From: Bauldia sp.
GTDB lineage: Bacteria > Pseudomonadota > Alphaproteobacteria > Rhizobiales > Kaistiaceae
Direction: 5' to 3'
DNA length: 10,822 nt
NCBI GenBank assembly: GCA_020442095.1
Contig: JAGRKY010000158.1
Coordinates: 1-10,822, forward strand
Shown here: piece after piece, positions 5,483 to 10,822 of the stretch
How positions within the stretch are numbered: the first letter of the stretch is position 1
Layout of the letters: each line of letters opens with the position of its first letter
The notes under the pieces: generated by a model
Database searches by the model: none
Told to the model about the DNA's origin: nothing
What the model saw: the letters and a program-made list of their open reading frames with translations, nothing else
Program-made: the position numbers and the translations under genes

Positions 5483-6754
5483 CTAATCCGCCTCGACCCC
5501 ATCTCCATCGCCGGCCAGTATTTCAGACTGGTGGCGGTATCCGAGCGCCTCGTAGCCGACGACCGTGACCACCGGCGCGAACATCAGGACGATCAGGCAG
5601 ATCGCCATGTCGACGCCGAGGAGCGCGGCGAGGATGGAAGCCGCAACGACGACGGCCGTCCCGGCCAGCAGCCAGGTGTGGAAGGGATCGAACCTGCCGA
5701 CCATGTAGGTATAGAGCGCATAGGTCGCGGCGATGAAGACCGAGACCGGCACCGCCACGGTCAGGACCGTCGCCACCGCGCCGATATGCGATGCCTGCTC
5801 GATGTAATAGGCGGCGACATGCAGCCCCGCCCCGGTCGCCACGATCGACGTGACGACGATCAGCTGGGTGTAGCCCCAGACGAAGGCGCGGCCCCGGTGG
5901 ACCTGGAGGATCCGGCCGGATGGGAGAAGGAAATAGACCCACCACATGCCGAAGGTCAGCCCCGTACCGGCGACGCAGACCAGTCCGGCATCCAGCGTCC
6001 ACCCCTGCTCGTCGATCACCGCCGACAATGCGGCGACCGTCCCGACCACCCCCTCGCCGAGCGCGATGATGGCGAACAGGCCGTAGCGCTCCGCAATGTG
6101 ATGGGCATGCCATGGCGTGCCGCCGTCCCGCCGCTCGGCGATGACCGGCCCGGTCAGCTCCACCAGGACGAGGATGGCGACGAAGATGAACATCGGTCCG
6201 ATGGTCAGATCCGCCACGGCGAGCGCGACCCACCCGACCTGCGCCACCGCGATCGATACGGCATAGGTCAGGCAGGTGCGCCGCCGCGACGGGTTCTGGC
6301 GGGCGGCGCGCAGCCACTGGAAGACCATGGCGACCCGCATGATCACGTAGCCGGCCACTATGATCGAGTTGTCGAGATGGTTGCCGTGCTCGATCGAGGC
6401 GAACATTCGCGGCAGGCCGATCGCCAGGACGAGGACGCCGATCATCTGGACCATGGTCGCGATGCGATAGACCCAATCGTCGGTGTCATAGGCCGAGGCG
6501 AACCACGAGAAATTCACCCAGGCCCAGCCGATCGCGAAGCTCGCGAAGCCGAAGCCGATCAGGGCGACGCTGAAATGCCCCTCGCCCAGCGCATGGGCAT
6601 ATTGGGCGGCTGCGAAGGCGAAACTGGTGACGAAAGTCAGGTCGAAAAGCAGCTCCAGCGGCGTCGCGGCGCGATGCGCCTCGTGCGGATCGCGCCCCTC
6701 CATTTGCCTCGTGTGGTGATGGAGCGGTTCGGATCCGGCCGGCTCGCTACTCAT
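5483..6754 (-). CDS. ltrA: LtrA-family (low temperature requirement A) membrane protein
   Basis: A 423-residue polytopic inner-membrane protein. The family hallmarks are ELLFDLTFVTSFAFAAA at 34-50 and HIAERYGLFAIIALGEGVV at 219-237. About ten to twelve hydrophobic segments span 35-405 (for example 62-83, 101-115, 129-146, 163-180, 186-204, 258-276, 295-314, 327-347, 361-380 and 383-400). The N-terminal ~30 residues are hydrophilic and His-rich (LHHHTRQMEGRDPHEAH), which could bind metal but proves nothing. The family is named from a Listeria cold-growth gene, and its biochemical activity is not established. The ATG at 6754 begins the frame; an AGGAAG lies 13 nt upstream, rather far. The gene is 75 nt downstream of the unknown gene at 6830-7606 on the same strand. 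That gap holds a 5-bp hairpin (CCCGG/CCGGG, 6792-6805) without a T-run, so read-through from upstream is possible. Confidence 0.9.
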   Translation of the reverse strand: MSSEPAGSEPLHHHTRQMEGRDPHEAHRAATPLELLFDLTFVTSFAFAAAQYAHALGEGHFSVALIGFGFASFAIGWAWVNFSWFASAYDTDDWVYRIATMVQMIGVLVLAIGLPRMFASIEHGNHLDNSIIVAGYVIMRVAMVFQWLRAARQNPSRRRTCLTYAVSIAVAQVGWVALAVADLTIGPMFIFVAILVLVELTGPVIAERRDGGTPWHAHHIAERYGLFAIIALGEGVVGTVAALSAVIDEQGWTLDAGLVCVAGTGLTFGMWWVYFLLPSGRILQVHRGRAFVWGYTQLIVVTSIVATGAGLHVAAYYIEQASHIGAVATVLTVAVPVSVFIAATYALYTYMVGRFDPFHTWLLAGTAVVVAASILAALLGVDMAICLIVLMFAPVVTVVGYEALGYRHQSEILAGDGDGVEAD

Positions 6755-6829
6755 GGGCAGTCTTCGTCTTCCTGATTTTCGACGGGCCGGACCCGGCGCA
6801 CCGGGCCGATCGGCGGGCTGGCGGCCTGC

Positions 6830-7606
6830 TCAGATTTCCCTCGGCTTCACCAGCTTCGCGGGCCGGTGCGCCTCGGCCTCCTTGAACAGCGAGAAGGTCT
6901 GGTTGACGTAGTTCACCGCGCCGGAGATATGGCCGAGATAGGCCTGCAACTCCGGCGTCTTCTCAGCCTCGAAGACCTGGACCGCACGATCCGCCGGCTC
7001 GGTCTCGAACATGACGTAGAACAGCGGCTCGCCGCGCTGCAGGATGATGTCCTTCGACGGCTCGTGCCACTCGAAGGCCCACATCAGCGGCCGCGGCCAG
7101 ACGTTGATCGGGAAACGTCCGCCGAAGATCGTCCCGGGCAGCGGCTCCGGCCGGTAGTGCATGAACGGCGCGACCTGGGAGATATAGACCGGCTCGTCGG
7201 CGACGAAGACATACGGCAGGGAGACCTGGATCGTCGGCCTGTCCTTGTAGCGCCACTCGGCTTCGCCGACGACGTGGAGATGCTCGCTCAGCTTCTTCGG
7301 CCGGACCGGGCTCTTCTCGCCAAGCGCATTGCGAACCAGCGGCTTGCCTTCCGGCGAGCGGACGAACTGGAGGTGCAGGTCGAACGGGCACCGGATCAGG
7401 AAGTAGCGGCTCTCGAGATTGATCACCGCCGGGCAGCGCGACGCGGATTTCGCATGGCTCTTGCTCATCTCCACCGAGCGCACGCGCTCCGGCGGGGTGA
7501 ACACGACGCCCGGCTTGTCGTCGTCATTGAGGAACCATCCGACCCGGACCGGACCGCTGCCGGGTTCATCCTGGTCCGGACGGTCGAATGCGACGGTGAA
7601 ATGCAT
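6830..7606 (-). CDS. Unrecognised 258-residue cytoplasmic protein
   Basis: It has no signal peptide or membrane segment. Visible marks include CPAVINLESRYFLIRCPFDLHL (58-79) with Cys58 and Cys73, VSLPYVFVADEPVYISQVAPF (128-148), a Pro/Trp-rich stretch FPINVWPRPLMWAFEWHEP (165-183), and ILQRGEPLFYVMFE (188-201). The order of these motifs (cysteine-proline segment, L-PYxF segment, W-rich segment, GEP-F-x-xxFE) recalls from memory the uncharacterised DUF6065 proteins, but I am not sure of this. The composition is that of a folded, conserved protein and reads cleanly in frame. I chose the ATG at 7606 (MHFTVAFDRP) because AGG lies 6 nt upstream; the frame continues to 7675 with a low-complexity Arg/Gly/Pro lead. 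It lies between the L,D-transpeptidase (161-nt gap) and the LtrA gene (75-nt gap), all on one strand. No function can be assigned. Confidence 0.8.
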   Translation of the reverse strand: MHFTVAFDRPDQDEPGSGPVRVGWFLNDDDKPGVVFTPPERVRSVEMSKSHAKSASRCPAVINLESRYFLIRCPFDLHLQFVRSPEGKPLVRNALGEKSPVRPKKLSEHLHVVGEAEWRYKDRPTIQVSLPYVFVADEPVYISQVAPFMHYRPEPLPGTIFGGRFPINVWPRPLMWAFEWHEPSKDIILQRGEPLFYVMFETEPADRAVQVFEAEKTPELQAYLGHISGAVNYVNQTFSLFKEAEAHRPAKLVKPREI

Positions 7607-7767
7607 GATAGCCTGCCTGCCTCCAAGCGATCGACGAAACGGGGGCCCGCACATGCGCCCGCCCGCCGGCCGCACCGGGGCGGCCGACTCCTCAACCTGT
7701 CATGCGGCGGAGCTTAATCCTTCGGGCGCGCCGGCAGAAGAGCCTGCGGATATTCCGCCCCGGACGC

Positions 7768-8310
7768 TTACTCGTAGAGCTTCCAGAGCGGCGAAGACGA
7801 CATCTTCGACTTGCTCTTCTTGCCGTTCTTCTTGTTGATCGGGGAATTGGTCGCGACCTTCGCGGACGGCACCCGATCCTGGATAATGATCCTGGTAGAG
7901 TAGATGCCGCGCTTTTCGACCAGATTGTAGAGCGTGGTCGCGTTGGCGGGCGACAGCCTCACGCAGCCATGCGACACCGGGCGTCCGAGATTGCGGGTCG
8001 CCAGGCTGCCGTGAATGGCATGGCCCTGCTGGGTGAAGAAGATCGAATGCGGCATGGGCGCGTCGTCCCATTCCTCGGAATAATGCTCTTCTTCCATCCG
8101 GAACGGCTGGTAGCTTCCGCTCGGCGTCGTGTAGCCCTTGCCGCCCGTCGAGACCGGCCAGACGTATTTCTGGACGCCGTCGACCGTGACGGTCATCCTC
8201 TGCGCGCTCTTGTCGATCGAAACGACGATACCCGCCGATGCAACGGTGGCGAAGAACATCGTCGACAGCAGGACCATGCCCGCGACCGCAAACCTTCGAA
8301 GACTGGACAT
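7768..8310 (-). CDS. Exported L,D-transpeptidase (YkuD/ErfK family)
   Basis: A 180-residue enzyme that would act on peptidoglycan in the periplasm, forming 3-3 cross-links or attaching proteins to the wall. The signal peptide is residues 1-26 (MSSLRRFAVAGMVLLSTMFF..., cleavage after ASA). The catalytic YkuD domain spans 28-147: strand IVVSIDKSAQRMTVTVDG, then WPVSTGGKGYTTPSG, HAIHGS with His100, and the active-site motif SHGCVRL with His114 and nucleophile Cys116. It is a minimal single-domain member without a LysM or other wall-binding domain. The C-terminal tail is strongly basic (INKKNGKKSKSKM, 158-170) and ends PLWKLYE. The ATG at 8310 has AGG 6 nt upstream. It is separated from dctM by 126 nt with a likely terminator, so it probably has its own promoter, which I could not place. 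On the downstream side a short GCGGA/TCCGC hairpin (7746-7758) is the only candidate end signal. Confidence 0.92.
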   Translation of the reverse strand: MSSLRRFAVAGMVLLSTMFFATVASAGIVVSIDKSAQRMTVTVDGVQKYVWPVSTGGKGYTTPSGSYQPFRMEEEHYSEEWDDAPMPHSIFFTQQGHAIHGSLATRNLGRPVSHGCVRLSPANATTLYNLVEKRGIYSTRIIIQDRVPSAKVATNSPINKKNGKKSKSKMSSSPLWKLYE

Positions 8311-8420
8311 TCCGTACCTATCCGTTCGCGACTGTATGGCTGGCCGATCGCCCGAGACATACCGATCTGTTTCCGGAACGAAACTACCGCGGTTCGCCCC
8401 GAAAGCAAGAATAGTCGGTG

Positions 8421-8451
8421 CAGAAAAAGAAGGCTCCTATCCCCTGAGGAG
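8421..8451 (-). terminator. Candidate intrinsic terminator at the end of the TRAP operon
   Basis: Read on the minus strand, CTCCT and AGGAG (8447-8451 and 8434-8438) form a 5-bp stem with an 8-nt loop across the dctM stop codon. The T-rich stretch CCTTCTTTTTCTG follows immediately (8421-8433 as A-rich plus strand). The stem is short, but this is the only hairpin in the window followed by a T-run, and its place after the last operon gene makes it credible. Confidence 0.4.
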
Positions 8452-9762
8452 ATGCGGCAGCCAGAGGGTTATCGCCGGGACCGCCATCAGCAGGACCACC
8501 CGCACGATCTCCGACGCGAAAAAGGGCATGACGCCCTTGAAGGTTTCGCGCATCGGGATGTCCCTCGCCTGGGCGTTGATGATGAAGACGTTGAGGCCGA
8601 CCGGCGGCGTGATCAGGCCGAGCTCGACGACGATCAGGGCAATGATGCCGAACCAGATCTTCAGGTCGTCGACCGGCATGCCGAAATCGAGATCGACGAC
8701 CACCGGCCAGAAGAAGGGGATCGCCAGGATGATCATCGACAGGCTGTCCATCAGCATGCCGAGGATGATGAAGATGACGACGATCAGCGCCAGGATCGCC
8801 ATCGGCGGCAGGCCGCTGTTCTGAAGCAGTTCCGCCGCGGCCTGCGGGACGCCCGCCCGCGACATGAAGATCGACAGAAGCGCCGCGCCGAGGAGGATCA
8901 GGAAGATCATGCCGCTCGTCCGCGCCGTCTCGAGCAGCGAATCGACGGTGTCGCGGATCGACAGGCGCCGCCGTGCGAAACCGTAGAGCGCGACGAGGAA
9001 GACGCCGATAGCGCCGGCCGGCGTCGGGTTGTAGAGGCCGCGATAGATGCCGCCAACGACGATCACAAAGATGATCAGGATCGGCAGCACGCCAATTGTC
9101 GCCGAAACGAATTCCTGGCGGGAGACCGCCTCGCCGCGCGGCCCGGCGCCCGGCACGAAACGGACATAGATGGCGACGGTTATGAGGAACATCACGACTG
9201 CGAGGAGGCCGGGGATCAGCGCCGCCGCGAACAGGGTGACGACATTCGCCTCGACGATGATCGCGTAGACGATCAGCACCACCGACGGCGGAATGAGGAT
9301 GCCGAGCGTGCCGCCGGCGGCGATCGTCCCCGTCGCCAGCGCTGGCGAATAGGAATAGCGGCGCAACTCCGGCAGCGCGACCTGGGCCATGGTCGAGGCG
9401 GTCGCCGTCGACGACCCGCAGACCGCCCCGAAACCGCCGCAGGCGGCGACCGCCGCCATCGCGACGCCGCCGTTCAGCCGTCCGAGCCAGGCGTTGGCCG
9501 CCCGGAAAAGGTCGCGGCTCAACCCGCAGCGCGCCGCGAGCCCTCCCATCAGGATGAACATCGGCAGCACCGACAGGTCGTAGATCGAGAACTGCGAATA
9601 GGCGAGGTCCTTGAGCTGGTAGAGCACCACCTTCGGACCGGATTGCAGGGTGGTCCCGACCACCCCGACAAGGATCATGGTGTAGGCGATCGGGACGCGG
9701 ATCGCGATCAGGGCCAGGAGGACGGCGAGGCCGGCGAGGCCGATGGCGAAGCTGGCGTCCAT
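8437..9762 (-). CDS. dctM: TRAP transporter large permease (DctM)
   Basis: The 441-residue large membrane subunit of a tripartite ATP-independent periplasmic transporter. It carries the ion-coupled translocation path for a solute captured by the periplasmic protein DctP, usually a C4-dicarboxylate or another organic acid. Family marks are AIRVPIAYTMILVG (20-33), YDLSVLPMFILMGGLA (61-76), GGFGAVCGSSTATASTMA (109-126), GTLGILIPPSVVLIVYA (151-167), GLYNPTPAGAIG (242-253), and near the C-terminus DSLSMIILAIPFFWPVV (339-355) and ELGLITPPVGLNVFIIN (380-396). Length and hydrophobic profile are normal and there is no sign of damage. The ATG at 9762 lies 12 nt after the dctQ stop codon, with a G-rich ribosome region in between, so it is co-transcribed. 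Substrate specificity cannot be judged from this subunit. Confidence 0.95.
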   Translation of the reverse strand: MDASFAIGLAGLAVLLALIAIRVPIAYTMILVGVVGTTLQSGPKVVLYQLKDLAYSQFSIYDLSVLPMFILMGGLAARCGLSRDLFRAANAWLGRLNGGVAMAAVAACGGFGAVCGSSTATASTMAQVALPELRRYSYSPALATGTIAAGGTLGILIPPSVVLIVYAIIVEANVVTLFAAALIPGLLAVVMFLITVAIYVRFVPGAGPRGEAVSRQEFVSATIGVLPILIIFVIVVGGIYRGLYNPTPAGAIGVFLVALYGFARRRLSIRDTVDSLLETARTSGMIFLILLGAALLSIFMSRAGVPQAAAELLQNSGLPPMAILALIVVIFIILGMLMDSLSMIILAIPFFWPVVVDLDFGMPVDDLKIWFGIIALIVVELGLITPPVGLNVFIINAQARDIPMRETFKGVMPFFASEIVRVVLLMAVPAITLWLPHLLRG

Positions 9763-9774
9763 CCCCGCCCCGCC

Positions 9775-10338
9775 CTATTCGGCCGTCGCCGACGTCCCGG
9801 CCGCCCCGTCGCGAAAGCCGCGCCAGCCTTCGACCAGGGTGATGACCGCGGCGGCGAGGAGCAGAACCAGGGAGAACAGAATCGGCGGAAAGGCGGTCCA
9901 CAGCGGCAAGCCGAGCGTCGCCGTGGTCTCCGGATAGCGAAGGTAATCCTCGAAGCCGAGCGACATCTGGCGCAAGAGCAGCAGCGAGAAGGCGATGGCG
10001 AAGAGCGAGGCGAAGGCGACCATCGCCGACCGCGCCCGCGCGCTCATCCCCTCGGTGAAGATGTCCACGGTGACGTTCGCGCCGGTCAGCTGGCAATAGG
10101 GAAGGAAGGTGAAGATGGCGATCGCGATGAAGTGCTTGGTGAGCTCGTAGTCGCCCGGAATCGGCTTGTCCCAGATCAGGTTGGAGATCGCGCTGGCGGC
10201 GGTCAGGAGCACCAGCCCGGCGATGATCAACCCGCCGAGCAGGGCCCAGTAGCGGATCACCGAGCGGACAAGCCGTCCCGGGGCGGATGGGCGGGGCCCG
10301 GAGGCCCCTTCCCGGTCGCTGTCGTAGGCGAAGCTCAC
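9775..10338 (-). CDS. dctQ: TRAP transporter small permease (DctQ)
   Basis: A 187-residue membrane subunit that pairs with DctM and docks the solute-binding protein. Four hydrophobic segments lie at about 31-55, 68-85, 104-124 and 147-169. The conserved loop between helices 2 and 3 reads YCQLTGANVTVDIFTEGMS (81-99). The N-terminal 25 residues are polar with several prolines, and the C-terminus is a short polar tail (GAAGTSATAE). The start is a GTG at 10338 that overlaps the dctP stop (GTGA, 10335-10338). That arrangement implies translational coupling, and no strong ribosome site is visible. It is followed after 12 nt by dctM. Confidence 0.93.
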   Translation of the reverse strand: MSFAYDSDREGASGPRPSAPGRLVRSVIRYWALLGGLIIAGLVLLTAASAISNLIWDKPIPGDYELTKHFIAIAIFTFLPYCQLTGANVTVDIFTEGMSARARSAMVAFASLFAIAFSLLLLRQMSLGFEDYLRYPETTATLGLPLWTAFPPILFSLVLLLAAAVITLVEGWRGFRDGAAGTSATAE

Positions 10339-10822
10339 TTCGCGCTGTACTTGGCGATCGCCGCGCGCGCCGCGTCGACCAGCGCCTGGGCGTCGATCCC
10401 CTGCGCGGTACGCTCCGCCACCCAGGCGTCAACCACCGGCGCAAGCGTCGTGTTGAACTCGGCCATCTCGTCCTCGCTCAGTACGATATGCTCGTTGCCG
10501 GCCCCGGTCGCGACCTTGATGCCGCCGTTGTCGGAATCGCGCCACACCTGCCCGATCGTCTTCAGCCATTCCTCGCCGGAATTCTTGTTGAAGACCTCCT
10601 TGAGGTCGTCGGGGAGCGAGTCCCAGGTGTCCTTGTTCATCGTCACCTGGAAGGTGGTCGTGCCGAAGCGCTGATTGTCCGGCCCCTCGATGTCATACTT
10701 GGTGACGTCCTGGAGCTTCAGCGCCGGGATGATCTCCCAGGGGATCAGCGCGCCGTCGACGACATTGGTGCTGAGCGACTGCGGCAGGTCCGGCACGGGC
10801 ATCGTCACCGGCGTCGCGCCGA
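10335..10822 (-). CDS. dctP: TRAP transporter solute-binding protein (DctP), C-terminal part
   Basis: The frame is open to the right edge, so the N-terminal half with its signal peptide and most of the ligand pocket lies outside. About 161 residues are visible. They start GATPVTMPVPDLPQSLSTNV, followed by VDGALIPWEIIPALKLQDVTKYDI, which is the typical DctP-family stretch where the second lobe ends and the linker helix begins. Next come FQVTMNKDTWDSLPDDLKEVFNKNSGEEW and a helical C-terminus (VVDAWVAERTAQGIDAQALVDAARAAIAKYSAK). The binding-site arginine conserved in the family would be upstream of the edge, so the ligand cannot be predicted. It is the first gene of a dctP-dctQ-dctM operon. Confidence 0.92.
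   Translation of the reverse strand, partial: GATPVTMPVPDLPQSLSTNVVDGALIPWEIIPALKLQDVTKYDIEGPDNQRFGTTTFQVTMNKDTWDSLPDDLKEVFNKNSGEEWLKTIGQVWRDSDNGGIKVATGAGNEHIVLSEDEMAEFNTTLAPVVDAWVAERTAQGIDAQALVDAARAAIAKYSAK

Noticed and set aside
5450..6775. A 441-codon plus-strand open frame opposite the LtrA gene
   Set aside because: It is made of His/Asp/Arg/Gly-rich low complexity with no recognisable motif, whereas the opposite strand has clear LtrA hallmarks.
8384..10444. A 686-codon minus-strand open frame overlapping dctM, dctQ and dctP in another frame
   Set aside because: The product is Arg/Pro/Gly-rich with no domain, while the overlapping frames encode textbook DctM, DctQ and DctP.
7702..10674. 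A 990-codon open frame on the plus strand, opposite the L,D-transpeptidase and the TRAP genes
   Set aside because: It is antisense to four well-supported genes. Its product is a low-complexity Arg/Asp/His/Glu/Gln-rich string with no domain, which is what GC-rich codon use on the opposite strand gives.

Overview
This is a GC-rich window with densely packed genes on both strands. Its gene families (a MerR regulator beside an MFS pump, a β-propeller/RTX secreted protein, a LtrA-family membrane protein, a YkuD L,D-transpeptidase and a DctPQM TRAP transporter) point to an alphaproteobacterium. That placement is an inference from gene content and composition; nothing here fixes the genus. There are no rRNA or tRNA genes, insertion sequences, CRISPR arrays or phage genes that I can see. 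No gap between genes exceeds 300 bases.

Layout. (1) 1-67: possible first codons of a minus-strand gene running off the left edge. (2) 105-1856: a MerR-family regulator (minus) divergent from a 12-helix MFS exporter (plus). They share an intergenic region with a near-perfect copy of the SoxR-type operator, placed in a 19-bp promoter spacer. (3) 2010-4953: a cysteine-free, type-I-secretion-type protein (minus) with seven β-propeller-like repeats followed by eight RTX nonapeptides, divergent from an AraC-family regulator (plus). (4) 5161-5400: a small secreted glycine-rich protein (plus), convergent with (5) a LtrA-family membrane protein at 5483-6754 (minus). A nested hairpin fills the gap between their stop codons. 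(6) 6830-7606: an unrecognised 258-residue conserved-looking protein (minus). (7) 7768-8310: an exported L,D-transpeptidase (minus). (8) 8437-10822: a TRAP transporter operon on the minus strand in the order dctP (cut by the right edge), dctQ, dctM, with a GTG/TGA overlap and a 12-nt gap.

How the genes work together. Two regulator/target pairs are evident: MerR with the MFS pump, and probably AraC with the RTX protein. The TRAP genes form a complete three-part importer once the cut dctP is included. The LtrA protein, the unknown protein and the L,D-transpeptidase lie on one strand, but with gaps of 75 and 161 nt, so they need not be one operon.

I see no convincing evidence of an undescribed multi-gene system. 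The points most worth a second look are the SoxR-like operator served by a MerR protein whose visible cysteines look CueR-like rather than SoxR-like, the seven-repeat/RTX architecture, the small secreted protein with a dyad just before its ribosome site, and the unrecognised 258-residue protein.
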